Shown here: one piece after another, positions 48,914 to 61,795 of the stretch | Layout: every line of letters begins with the position of its first letter | How positions within the stretch are numbered: position 1 is the stretch's first letter | Origin: Spinellus fusiger | Taxonomy: Eukaryota; Mucoromycota; Mucoromycetes; Mucorales; Phycomycetaceae | DNA length: 64,000 nt | Direction: 5' to 3' | Assembly: GCA_025094145.1 (NCBI GenBank) | Contig: JALLLS010000037.1 | Span: 124,001 to 188,000, forward strand | Translations under genes and position numbers: made by a program | Notes under the pieces: generated by a model | Databases searched by the model: none | The model's input: only the letters and a program-made list of their open reading frames with translations | What the model was told of the DNA's origin: nothing

Positions 48914-49451
48914 GATAGTTAAAATAAAAAGAATAAAAAAAGGAGGGGAGGGGGGAATTCAATGGATAAATAGTTTATGTCGTTGAGATAAGGTTTTTCT
49001 TTTTCTTTTTTTCTTTTTTCTTTAAAAATAATAAAAATAATAATAAAAATAATAATAATAATATAATAATAATAATAATATAATAATAATAATAATAATA
49101 ACAATAAAATGCCTTATCGCCGGGATAAGGTGATGGGAATCAATATAAAAAGTAAAAGGGCCCCTCTTTTTCTGTCCACTCAGAGTGGCATTCTATAGGC
49201 AGTCACTCTTCGGACATTTAATAAAAGAGTAGAACTGCCAAACATGGAGAAAGAGAGAAAACAAGACAAAGATAGAAATCTAACCGCTCATCCAAAAATG
49301 GAGATATATTTTTACTTGCTATCGTAGAATATAGTCACTTTCCCAGGCTATTCAAAGACAGAAGAAGAAAAGCATGTGATTGTGAGCAAAAGGACAAACA
49401 TAATGATCATCTTAGTAACTATAGACTGATGATAGAGTATTTTTCTCCACT
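48914..49451. other. Intergenic, metacaspase promoter; AT microsatellite
   Basis: An (AAT/AAATAAT)n run spans 49025-49108 and ends in a short palindrome, CTTATCGCCGGGATAAG (49113-49129). If the transcription factor gene splices at 49470, a small last exon (about 49306-49338) would fall here. Confidence 0.5.
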
Positions 49452-52005
49452 CTACTGTACTCTATTACCTGTCCAAGGCATGGTGGACGCATCTCTGACA
49501 CTTGAACCATCCGACACTGGCTGGTGATTTGTTAATCGTAACGAAGAAATTTTCAGTTGTTCTTGTGTCATCTTCATCAATGACTGTATAAACTTAATTT
49601 TGTAGGCTGCGTAAGGTATATGTTTGCTCAACGGACGAAGACATCCTTCGATTAGTTTCTCAGAATAGACACAGGCTTCTTTAGCAATGATGGGGTCTGA
49701 ATGGAACCCATTATAAACATGCACCAGGCATGCTTGAAGAATAGAAAATACTATATACAGATACAGATACAGATATTGAAAGAAGAAAAATGAAAAATGA
49801 AAAATGAAAAATGAAAAATGAAAAATGAAAAATGAAAAATGAAAAAGGAATACAGTTAGCAATGTATCTGCTTTTTATACATGTCATTGTCTCTTCTATC
49901 TCTTATGCACCTACCACAATAATTCCAGCCAAAAAGCATGAGTTCCTTGGGTGGTATAAGACATGCTATATCCACTGATTGCTTGGCTGCTTCTCTACAC
50001 TTCTTCACTGCTTCTTGTCGGGCTTCTTCGGGAATATCTTCCTCGTCACACATACCATTGCGATATAACAGAATAACCACAAGGTAATAACACAAGGCCA
50101 GAGGTCCTGCTTCCTTGATCAGGGCAGGAGGACTTTCGGGTGTAATACGGTAATATTCAGGAAGCTGGCTCCACCAGTCTATCAACATCTGCTGTAGCAC
50201 GTGTATTGTCTGCAAGGTAGAAGAACAAGGCAAAGACCTGGCTTTGGGTGAATGAATGCATCGAAGGACTTCACCCAGCAGTGTCGACAATCTGATAAAG
50301 TACGGAAAAACATCGTAATTTTGTGACATTGGCAGATCAATATCACAGTCATTGTCTGAAATAGCCAGTGGACGATTCATAATAGCACACGACCAGCGAT
50401 CGGAAGCATAAACATTGTACCAAATACGTTTTTGAAGCTCAATCGTGTGGGTAGGCAAGGACAGTCCATAGAATGCACGGTAGAATCCTAGTTCTTGTGC
50501 CTTAACGCATAAGCTAAGATAAAAACGAGTGTCCTTTACGTTTCTTACCATTCTGACAGCCATGCCTGTACGGATCCATAAAGGGTGGACATCACTGACA
50601 AACGAGGGAATGTTGCAGATAAGTATCAAGGCCTGGAGGGTCGACAGGCGTGGTATGAGGTATTCTGTACGAACAAGATCATTGAATGCCGTCAGAAATA
50701 ACTTGCAGCTTTGTTCGTAGTCTATGCCTAGGGTTTTCCAAATGGGGTCACATTGTGATGTACTGAAGCAAGTGTAGACACAGATGGCATACAGGAGCAG
50801 CTGTGAGGGTGGGCTTGTTCTTCTTTGGAATGAGTTCATAAAAGTATTCTTGTCGATAATGGCTAATAGGGGATGATTGACTGAAAAGTATCTTTTAAGA
50901 AATAACAAATAATAAACAATAACAAATAATAAATGAGTCACTGTACTATTATTACCAATAATAAAAATAAAACAAAAAATAGTTAGCTTACTTGTCTACC
51001 AAGACTTCTGTGACAATATGTGGAGCAACTGTGTCAGTATATTCTATATCACACGAGGATAGTTGTGACATCTCATCGTATTCTGTTGCATGGTATCGCA
51101 TTAGAAAATCATCACTGTATTCATCTATTCTTTCAAGTGACATGGGATTGTAGGAAGGATGACAAATGTAGGGTTCTTTTTCATTTGGCTGACTCACAAC
51201 TGTTTCGTTTTTTTGGAAAGGAGTAGGGTGAATAAGCATATCTCCCAACACATAGTAGCCGAAAGAATTTTCTGGATACTGAATATTATCGTTTTTCATT
51301 GAAATGACTGTAGGTGCAGTGTTAGGAACACTAACAGATGCTGTACGTTTTAATGATAGTTGTGGCTGTGGCTGTGGCTGTGGTGGTTGTACTTCAGAAC
51401 TATAGCTCGATGAGGATATAGGAAAATAGGTGGTGTCCATCATGTAATTGACAGGTAACTCCATGGGCTCTTCCATCTTTTGTGTATTTACATTAATGTC
51501 GACATTTTCAGGTGGATTAACAGTCTGTAACTTTTTCTCAATAAATTGAAGTCGTGCCTCAAGAGCTTCAATGTATCTTAATTTATGTTAAAAATAAACT
51601 ATAGAAATTTAAACCTTACCCTTTGGGAGGTCCTCTTTTCTTGGGTGTCTATTTTTTTATTATTAAAAAAAATGAGCAAATGTCTTTTTTATTTATTTAT
51701 TTTTATTTATTACTATGACTTACATTATGAAATGTACAATCATCATCATTATTCTGGCAAGTAGTGCAGGGATGACATACATCTACATTGCATCTATGAA
51801 TGCATTATAGTGAACAACTGCTCTTTAATTATTATTCATTCATTCATTCATAATATTTACTTAATCTTTTTGCGTTTACAGGCATCACCTAAAGAAAATA
51901 CATATTGTTAAACAAAGAACAAAGTTGTATTTTCTTACATGCACGAGTGATCCGAGTACGTCGATAATCAGCACTAGAAGAAGTCCCAGCAGAACGATTG
52001 CTCAT
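49452..52005 (-). CDS. Zn(II)2Cys6 fungal transcription factor, seven exons
   Basis: Exons: 52005-51939, 51888-51861, 51793-51724, 51648-51620, 51576-50992, 50891-49915 and 49750-49452; 2055 nt, 684 aa. The binuclear zinc cluster is assembled from three small exons: C23-DA-C26-KRKKIK-C33-(7)-C41-TT-C44-(6)-C51, with an extra Cys at 38, followed by the linker KKRGPPKGYIEALEARLQ and a coiled-coil start. A Gln/Pro repeat lies in exon 5. The fungal-specific transcription factor domain occupies exon 6 (YFSVNHPLLAIIDKNTF, ELQKRIWYNVYASDRWSCAI, NRPLAISDNDCDIDLP). It should act in the nucleus as a sequence-specific regulator; the targets are unknown. The C-terminus could instead splice at ACA-G/GTAATAG near 49470. 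Confidence 0.9.
49789..49848. repeat. Heptamer array (GAAAAAT)n in the last intron of the transcription factor gene
   Basis: Eight to nine near-perfect copies of AAAAATG in tandem; next to it a short (CAGATA)n run. Confidence 0.9.
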
Positions 52006-55000
52006 ATCAATTGTGGAATAAAATCCTCCTATTGGCTCAATGTGATTTTTCATACTTGAAAAGAAAAAGAAAAAGAAGGAATGAGAAAGAAAAAGGCAAA
52101 AAAGGCAAAAATAATAGAGTATTTTTTTTAATAAAATAAACCTTTTATGTTTGATCTATCTATTAATTGTGGAAGGTCATAAGAATACTCTTGAGTCGCA
52201 TTATTGTTTCTCCGTGAACTAATAAGTCAAGCGACTCAGCACAAGTAAATAAATAGATTTCCAGCCATGCATTGCTTAGAGAATCGTACAACTATTTTAA
52301 AGGAAAAGGCGGGACAATGTTTGAAAGAGTGGATCTCTGATGGGGTTCCTTATCTTTTTTTTTACGTGATGAATGGGGTTTCTATATGGGCCTGATTCGA
52401 CGTTTTTTTTTGTCTAGATTCTGTCTTGAATCTGTATCTGTCAAGGATTCATCTCTATTTTTATGATATGATTTTTATTAGGAAAATTAAGTATTCCTGT
52501 TTTGAACTCATTTGTTTGCATGTTCCCTTCTTTCTCATTCTCAGTTTAAAATTTCTATAGATCTGACGGTAATCTCAAATCAAGCAATAGATTGAAATTG
52601 GAGTATCCAATCAAAATAATTGAAATAATGAAAACGTGAGATGACAAACTTAATCATAGTTATGGAATAGATTTGAATCATTGTAGCCATATGAGAAATA
52701 GCAATAATGTTGTAACCCATTGGCCATAGTCATAGTCATGCTTTTCTTTTTATCCCAGTTTTTCTATTTTCTTTTTCTTACTTTCTTATTATTATTTTCA
52801 AATAGATATATAAAAGGCAGAAGAAAGTGTTGACAAAGAACACATAAGATAAAATAATCATTAAAATTAACACAACGTTATTTTAGACAAATGCATAGAA
52901 TATATACACTGCATGTCCCTAGAAAACTGTTTGAAAATGGTAGCTTAAAATATACAATAGACAATTTAAATCATTATGACAAATAAGTATTAAAGCAATT
53001 CTCCAATCTTACTTGAAGTCTTACTTAAATTTATACAAAACAACTGCTTAAAATATATTAGTTATGTCAGTTATCCTATGAAATTACTGGTAAACAGTAG
53101 AAATATAAAAAGTATTCTTAAAAGGCAGCATTTGGATAGAGGACATAATAGAGAAAACTTCATGTGACAAAATCATTTTGAGAACAGATTTAGTAAAAAG
53201 TGGCTGTCTAAATAATTGAATAAAACACAAGATCTGTTAGCAGAAAATTAGAGTCATCAAAAAGATAAATGTCTTTTTATGGTGAATTGAAATGTAAAGA
53301 AAAGCAACTTAAAGATTAGTGTCAACCCTCAAGGTACAAGAGCAGCAACAAATCCCTGTTACTTTTAGCACCATTCATCTGATTGATTGTAGGAGATAAA
53401 AAGGGAATCTAAAAGTGGGTAGCTTGATTGAGTGATGATAAGATGTTCTGTGATATTATAATCGTTTATACTCAACACTATTCTTGATACTTATAATAAA
53501 GTGGCGAGGTACATAAAACTCCAGGCCTTTTTTTGTTATCATTTCTCGTCATAATCTCACCTCTTTGCTCATTTCTGAAGAAAATATAACCCCATGTGCC
53601 TTAAGCAGTTAGTTTCAGCAACACCAAACTTGGCACTTGGCTTAGTCATAAAGCTGGGATTAATTCTGTGATATTATATTTCTTTAAATTGACACCCAAG
53701 TGTAATAGTAGAAAGCAAAATAAAAGCACAACACTTGCTCTAAAAGTAAGAAAAAAAGAAGAATTGTTGAACAAAAGTCTTATTCACTCTGTTTGCCCTT
53801 TTATCCATCAGAGGCTTTATTGTCATTCTGTTGTAGGCCATTTTTTATTTTATTTTTTGATCATTACGGTGAAACAATAAAGATAAGACTAATGATGGCA
53901 AGACCTTTCGAAGGATCTATATTTCTTCTATTTAAGTGTGGCACAATAGAATAACTATGTGTTATCTACAAACACTGAATTGCCGCTAAACTTTTAAATT
54001 ACACCGCCAACTGTTTGATAGGGCTGTCTCCTTTACTGCGGGCTTATCATTTTTACTTAATTTTTAGTTCTAACTACTCCAATGAGCAAAAAAAAGGCCA
54101 TATTTTAATTGGAGAATTTCTATATAGATTTTTGGCAAGTATTTATATTTATAAATAAACTGCCAAATTATTACTTGTTGTGCTATACTATATTGTCTTG
54201 AATATATATTCTGTCTTAAAAGCAGAGATCTATTTGTTTTCTATAGAAAGTATTAAGTAATCACAAAGGGCCATAATTACATATTAAGATAGCTTTAAAG
54301 AAACTAAACAGCTTTAAAGAAAATGTTTTTTAGTTTATAAACCAAACAGTCCATAATTTCATCCACTTATGTAATTCAGATAGTAATATTTAATAAAGTG
54401 GGTACTTATTAAGCATATTTCTCTATCTATCAGAGCATATTTTCAAGTCTTTAATTTTAAGCAACCTATGAATTTTATAACAATAACATTGTTATAAAAT
54501 CTTTTGCGTTTTCTCCTACCTTACATGTCATTTTAGCTTCTCAGGATACTATATTACTATAATCTTAATCCTAGGTATATCCATTAACAACTAAAAGTCA
54601 TTGTAGTCACTTTTAATTATCTTTACACGTAATTTTAAATTATGCTATATGCATATTTCTTCTGGTCTCTATTTTACTCTTAATTCATAGCGCCGCAAAA
54701 ACTGACCCCATTTTGCTTATGTTTCCAATAAGAAAAACATATAAGGTTTTCAAGCTTTTTCAAGGATTTCAACCAGCTTTTTAATCATAATAAGGTTTTT
54801 TTGCTATTTAAATCAATCTATCGAGATTTTCACATTGCTAGCTATTCATAATAAAATATCAACACTAAACTGTCTTCTTAATAGTAAAAAAAAAGTAACT
54901 TTATTTCATTACCTATTCATAAATACTCTTTTAACTGAATTTAAGATTAGACAACACTATATCAGCCTACTGATTATTTAATACATAAGATCAATTGAAA

Positions 55001-56105
55001 TTATAAAATGTCATTTACTAAAACTTTGTTAAATGATAATAAATTTACTACGTCTATAACCACACCTACAGCTTATTGTATTGTGTATGGTTTTCAATCT
55101 AAAATTGGCTTCTTCATTAAATCAATCTTACTCATGGCATTGATACTTAAGCATCTTAGGTATTGAATCTACTCCCTAAGGTGTACTAAATACAATAAAC
55201 ATTACTCTTTTTCTCTTGTGTGTGTGTGTGTTTTCTTTTATAAGAATACACTTATTGAAAAAGTAATAGACTCCAGTCTTTTTTTTCCTTTTCCTTTTTA
55301 GAATATGAAACTAGAGACCTTAGTATGTATTGCTTAGTGTAGAACTTCTAGTTTTTTAAACGGATAAAGATAATATCATAGCTATTTTTTTTTGCATATT
55401 TGAAACATGAGTTGTGAGTTTGTAACTCAAATAAAGGACCCTGGGAAAGTTAGACAAAGTAATGCTATGAATATTTGCTAGATGTACAATGAGGCTGTGG
55501 GGGAATATGGTTAATGATTATCCTAAAAGCACTACAAATGACTTTTTCCCCCTGGTTTGATGCTTATAAAAAAACTTAAAAGACTATAAAAGGAAGCATT
55601 AAGAAAAAAGAGTAACATAGTTTATGCCTTCTTTCTTATGTATCTAAATTTGACTAGGAAAATCGCATGTGATCTCTTTTTCACTGTAAGCCTAGTTCAT
55701 CCCTAGGTTAGGTTGACTTTATAACTAACACTGTCTAAAATACCTTTGCTTTAAATGATTAATACCAGTCTCATCAGGTAGATTGGATCTTTTGAGTCAA
55801 TTTTTCAATCCCAATGCTCCTGTTCATGATAGAATTTATGCTTTACAATATTTATCTCTTATGAGTAAAATATTATCTCTTTATGAATAATCAGACTGCC
55901 TATACGAAAAGTGTATATCAATTAATGACTAACACTAAGATTAATAATATAATATAGTCACTCTTTCTTAATTTATATATCTTCTTTATACCAGTATAGT
56001 CTTTTAGATTGTATATATCTTACTTTAGAGTCTACTATAAGTACGACTTAGTTTTTTTTCTTTTCAAGTGTGAAATTTAACTGTATAGAATGCATACACA
56101 TATCG
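52006..56105. other. AT-rich region without recognisable genes
   Basis: The first few hundred bases are the 5' flank of the Zn2Cys6 gene. Beyond about 52.6 kb no ORF longer than 70 codons has any family feature on either strand. Base composition is visibly more AT-rich than the 25-52 kb core. It is probably old, fully eroded repeat sequence. Confidence 0.55.
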
Positions 56106-56354
56106 TGATGTCACTTTCCTTTTAGGGATAGTGGCATCTTTAGTGAAGAAGCCAACTGGAAATAGAAAGGTAAACAGTTGAAATCAGACTAAAGGATAGC
56201 TTGTCTTGAAGATGTAATTATTATATCATAAGTTAGCAAAAGTAGTGCGTAGAAATAGTATAAAAGAGGTATTGAATTGAATGAATAAAAGGCAGAGTTC
56301 TACTACATGTTTAACTGTCCGGATTTCTTTTGATACCTAAGATCAAAGACGACA
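56106..56354 (+). repeat. Diverged solo LTR, related to 9796-10072
   Basis: Starts about TGATGTCACTTTC and ends CAAAGACGACA. It shares with the first copy the patches CACTTTC, CTGGAAATA, the AATAAAAGGCAGA poly(A)-like stretch and CTG-CCGGATTTC-TTTG. CACATAT occurs on both sides. Diverged, so boundaries are approximate. Confidence 0.5.
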
Positions 56355-57949
56355 CACATATACACAAAAATAAGTCTATATCTAATTTTTATACCTAATA
56401 AGAAATATTTGCCCATATTTGATATATTATACGTCAGACATGCATTTCAAAGTAAAAAAGTAGACCCAAAGATGGATATCTGAGATAGACTCTAATGTAT
56501 TATTATAATTTTTCAAATAAAAAAAGATTAACACACGTTTGAAAACAGTTGGATAGTATTACACTCAAAAGCATATAGCAAAAGTAATATACTTCTTTTA
56601 AATACTAAGTCAAGGCTTAGCATTTAATATCATATGATCTAAGATTAAGGTTAAAAGAGGTATTTAGTAACAATGGTCTATTCATTGTTCAGTTCATCTA
56701 GACAAATTTAAATATTTAAAGGAATTTCACTAGATTATAATTAAAGAGTTTGATAGTATCTGTTTATCAATCCTGTACATATCTTTCAAATACAAGTAAC
56801 ATTTCACTCTCTATAGATGTTAAATAAATGGAACAAAAAGCTATCATTAATTTCATGACATTCTATATTTTTGTACTGAATTAAATTCTGTTAAGGCCCT
56901 CTTCATCCACTATCATTGTTTCTGAATATAATTAAAAATTACGCACTAAGAGATTTTGTGAAATATAAAAATACCGGGCACATAAAATTTAACACTTTTT
57001 GGATTGGATAAAATCTCTTTCTCCGTTTCAATAAACAAGTTAAGAAGCAGATGTGGCCAAATGAGTCACAAACAGGTGTCTTTATGCATTTTTTTTAAAA
57101 GAAAAAAGAATTTCTTGTTTTGATATTGCTCATAGTATGGCCGACATAAAAAGCAATTATGTAATCAACATTGTTCGGTATCATAAATCTAATACTGATT
57201 CAAAAACAATAAAACCATCAAACATATTATTTATATTAACGACAATTATTGTTATGAAGTTCATATTATCTTAATATGAATAGATAGAGAGATAAAATAT
57301 GAGCAATATAAATTGGTTGACCTAGCTTTGGTAAATGATTAGTTAAAGTTATAGCTGAGACTGAGATTAGGTACACCATCTTCACAAGCAATTTGCCTCG
57401 TTTTTCACTCTTCATCACACTATAGAATGAGTATTAAGATATAGCAGCCAGCTATAAGTTTTAGAGCAGTTAGAGATAACGCACTATCAAATTTGAATTC
57501 ATATAAAATAGTAAATAAGTTCATATAATATCTACAGTGTACTATATTAATATGAAATCATCTGTCATGCTATTAAGGATATCGTTAATGCAGACCAGCT
57601 GTTATTCCATTAATAAGCACTAATAGCATATTTTGTTAATGGGCTTTTATTATTATTATTATTATTTAAAAAAATAACTATTTTCAAATCAAAGAAAAAC
57701 CCATCTTCTTTTCTGTATTATACATCGTTTATTTACAAGATATATAGTTTACTGTTTTCACAATAATCTCTAAATAGCGGTAACTATGTATGAGTTTCAA
57801 ACTTAGTGAAAATCCTTTAGTTTATAATCATACTCTTTGTATAGTGCAGTTATTTCTTTTTGCCATAGCAGCACATAAACTAAATATATCACAGACTTTA
57901 AAATTATAATATAAATATAGATATTCAAAAGAATAATATAGTACTTTAT
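56355..57949. other. AT-rich region without recognisable genes
   Basis: No coding signal found. A stretch near 56945-57010 (actaagagattttgtgaaatat) weakly resembles the outer end of the repeat unit and may be a very old copy. Confidence 0.5.
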
Positions 57950-58720
57950 TGAGAAGAGAGCACTTAGTATGTAGTACTGCTACCCTTGGCTTCCATTATA
58001 GCTTTGTACCTCAGACCTATGCTCTCGATAAAGTTGTCTGTATTTTCTGGGGAATAATATCCCGAGCTAACAACAAAGTATCAGACAAATAGTTGAATAA
58101 ACTGGTCATATTAAATATATTGAAATACAGATGCTCAAAGCTTCTCAAATAATCTCTATCGGTTTTAGGTTGAGACTATAATGGTCAGAATTTCAGCCCA
58201 ACTATAACTTCCTTTTTCATATTCTATACATTCTGTTAGTATGACAACTATTATCTTTCTATTGAAATATACAATCACCATTAGGTTTACTATAAAGGTA
58301 AAAGGTAGCCCAAGAAAGCAAACCTCTTTCAAGCCAAAGTGAATCTTAGCTTAATTTATAATACTTTATATTCCTGCCAATTATTAGTTAAATGAGCATG
58401 AATCTAGACATGAAAATTATAATAAAAATTACAACAAAACCTGTTTGTTAATATGAAAATCCTTATGTCTATTTCTACACAACTCATGAGTTAATAGTTA
58501 TAATAGAGAATGGTATAGAGATAAAGAAGCCTTTGATGTTATAAATGTTGTATATTCAATCGTATCATTTAAGTTGGGTCTTTGCTCAAGAAATTCTCAT
58601 CTTTATGAACTCAAAGTTTAAAAAAGTAAAATAAAGGTTTGTGTCTCTTTCTTACTTTTTTTAGGAGTGTGCTCATTGAAATACGAGTCTTTTGTCTTGA
58701 TAAAGCTTCTCTATCATGGA
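57950..58720 (-). pseudogene. Heavily decayed Tc1-like transposase
   Basis: Minus-strand translation around 58190-58140 gives YSLNLKPIEI, recalling the Tc1 catalytic Glu motif (SPDLNPIENLW). About 58025-57970 gives RYKAIMEAKGSSTTY, the typical Tc1 C-terminus. The upstream part is unreadable. No ends could be defined. Confidence 0.55.
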
Positions 58721-59149
58721 GTGGGACCCAAGTCACCCCATAATTTTTTTATCTCTTCCTTCTCATTGATAGTGAAATATTCTTGTGTCATTATTATTAT
58801 TTAAGCAGATATTTTTTTGTGTCTCCTTACCACGTAAAAAATGACAGTGAAATTCACGTTCAATGGTAATAAAATAAGAACAAACAAAAGATGGACATGT
58901 TTATCATCGGCGATTAAATACTATCTATATATTATGAGATTTACTGTACATCTAAATTGCTGAGGAAAGATTGTGCAGAAATATTAACACCACTATGGAG
59001 CAATAACATATTTGTGAATTAAAGTGACCCAAGAAATGTAATAGGATTTTTTCAAATGCAGATATACTTTTTTAGTTTTGTAGTTTATCTGAATAGTGTT
59101 ATAACTTCATGAATTCATTAGATAGAAACATAAAGCTTTCAATAGATAA

Positions 59150-60286
59150 AAATAGTAATGTTGATAATAAATAACAGTGGTTTTATTACAAGGTTACTTA
59201 GTATCTACCATCAGTATTTGGAATCTATCACTGCCTGGCATCTCCGCCCTATACTGGTAATGAGGGTATCTATTACCTCTTTAGATAGTTTCCCTCATTC
59301 CAGCATCAAGTCAGCCTCTAACTTTTTCTTGGTAGTATACACCATCTTTTACTTCCGAATGGCATTCTTCATATGGGTTCACAGATGCTCAGTTGGATTG
59401 AAATCAGGACTTCGAGAGAGTCAGTAAAGAGCCATTAATATACTATTTACTACCTTCCAATTGAGTTGTCTTAATCACATGGGATCTATGGAGATAACTG
59501 ACTCCAGGATTTAGAAGAGAGAATTACTTTAGTTCATGGCAGTAGACTTCTCCCAAAACATTCATGTACTTGTAGGAGTTTATCCTACCCTCCACTATGA
59601 TCTATCTCCTAACACCCTCCCGCTGAAGCAGCGTTATACCATCACTCCGTCACTTCCAAACTTCCTTGTTTCCAGGATATTATTAGAATGGAAGATCGTG
59701 ACATACTACCTATTGAATTTGGCACCTCTTTCATAGATCATCAGCTCGACCCTAGACTCAGACGACTAGATTATCTGTTGTAACTGCTCATGAGTCCAAC
59801 CAACGTACACATGGGCCCACTGGAGTCTTACATTTATGCTATTTTTTGTAAATAAAAAAATAAAAAAATAAAAAAAAGAGGCTTTATCACTGGACTGAGT
59901 TAATGAAAGCTTATTTTGCCAAGGTATTTCTTCAAGGTATTATCTTCAACCATTTGAGGGCCCTGTCGTTCAACTTTCTCTTTCAGCCACTCTTGGGAGA
60001 AGATATCACTAAACCTGTCTTCTTGAAGTATTTTACAATATCTCTTACAGTGAAATTAGGCACATTGAACATACGAGATGCTTCGACCTGAGTAGATTTA
60101 AGTTTCGGCACCTGGTGAATGATAACTGAGCGAGTCTTGAGGATGATATATTTCCAAGACACCTCAGGGGCTTTGTTAAAGATGTTTACATTCTTGGATG
60201 AGTCAGACATGATGAGAAAATCATTGTTATGAGAAAAGAAAATGTGTTTATTATTTTTGGTATAAAAATAGCCCGGAATTTAAAGA
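59150..60286 (-). pseudogene. Decayed Tc1-type transposase, sister of 10130-11230
   Basis: 60210-59983 on the minus strand reads an N-terminal DNA-binding stretch (IIHQVPKLKSTQVEASRMFN) homologous to the 10.3 kb relic. The segments at 59536-59736 mirror that relic's 10.6-10.9 kb part. The inverted end near 60258-60286 (ggtataaaaatagcccggaatt) matches the end near 10130. Multiple stops and frame changes. Confidence 0.65.
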
Positions 60287-60299
60287 AAGAAAGAAAAAA

Positions 60300-61020
60300 G
60301 ACAAACCTCTTCCCTATCACTTTACATTTGTAATATGTCTATTTATTTAATTCGTATTTCTTGGGCCAATAATCAAAGACCCTAATGTGATGTGTCTCTT
60401 TCCACTATCTAGTATAGACCCAGTATGACCGATAGCATCATCTTGTAATATAAATTTATTTTCCTCTTTCTAGTGTAAATTCCTGTACCAAAGATCAAGC
60501 TCACTATCCAGAATTTCAATGTATTTGTCTTAGTTTACAGTACCATCGATAGAAACCAGTAAAATTTACCCGCTCAAACATAGCTCCAAAGCATGACATC
60601 ATCGCCACTAAATTTTGTTGTTAGAACAATATGATTAAGGCTACATAATTCTATAATGTTTCTTTGACTATCAAATATGTTCCTCTTTGTGTTTCTCAGC
60701 CAAGAAAAGCTTATGATTTATATAGAAAAATCATCACCCTAACTGACTACAGTAGCTGATCATAGTGTTTCTAAATCCATTAACCTAGAACTTCAACATT
60801 TTCAATTTTAGCTGGTCGTATGAGGCAAATGATTCTTTCTTAATAATATTTTTTAGGTGTTTTAGATCCTTCTCATTAGTTTTTTTATATTGTTTTAATT
60901 TTCCGTTGTTCATCAAACACGGGTGTGATCCATACTCTTTAATGTTCCTAATATTATTTTGAACTGTTAGTCTTTATCTCAGCTACGGTCATGATCTTGG
61001 TCAACCTCAATCTAACTTTA
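60300..61020 (-). pseudogene. Decayed Tc1-like transposase, sister of 14930-15310
   Basis: The minus strand reads NHIVLTTKFSGDDVMLWSYV near 60630-60570, then DKYIEILDSELDLWYRN and ENKFILQDDAIGHT, corresponding to the middle of a Tc1 transposase up to the second Asp motif. Interrupted by stops. Confidence 0.65.
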
Positions 61021-61795
61021 AACAAGTAATATATGCCCCATTCTTATTTTTTCTTTCCATTTTCAACTATATATTTTTCAAGGACGTGACTGTATAAGGT
61101 AATATTGTCTGACTATAGATGACAATTTAACAGCTATAATTATTGATCCAGATAAAAGTGTGCCGATTAAAGGCAGTATAAATTGAATGGGGTATTCCTA
61201 TTTTTGATAGGTGATTGGCTCTTGAGCCAATACTTTAATTATAAAAATAAAAATAAAACATTGTCTGTAAAATAGATTTAAATAAATCCGTAAACTTGCA
61301 GAAAAAAACAAATATTAAGCCGCCCCATCCAGTACTTTTATCTCTATTTATGGTGTTGAGGTTGCCTATAAATAAACTAAAATTATTAAATCAAATTATT
61401 TACAAAATTAATGCTTTGTAAAGAGAAATATTCACGCCGAAAAGTATGAGGATGTGAATGTTTTTCTTCTTATTTTTCTTATCCAGCCTAACTATTTGAA
61501 ATTTAGTGTGGAGGTGTTTTCGTTTTGACAAGAACTCTACCTCATTGAATGTTTTTGAATCCATTTCCAGCCTCATATTTTCTACCAATGTTTCTTTTCT
61601 TTTTTAGAGTCCTTTAAGGTGGTTTCAGGTATATATTTTTTTACTCTCTGGAAATTTCACTTGCAATTATTGTTTGAAAAAATCTCTTTCATTATAGCTC
61701 ATGTTGATCTTATGACTAAAAAGACTATTCCCGTGATTATAGCTGAAGGAAATATTTAATTTTTTTTCTTCTCAATTTTGACTTTATTATTACTA
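61021..61795. other. AT-rich spacer before the palindrome
   Basis: No supported gene; a 62-codon ORF on the minus strand (61400-61588) lacks recognisable features. Ends at the TA (61794-61795) that abuts the repeat unit. Confidence 0.5.
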
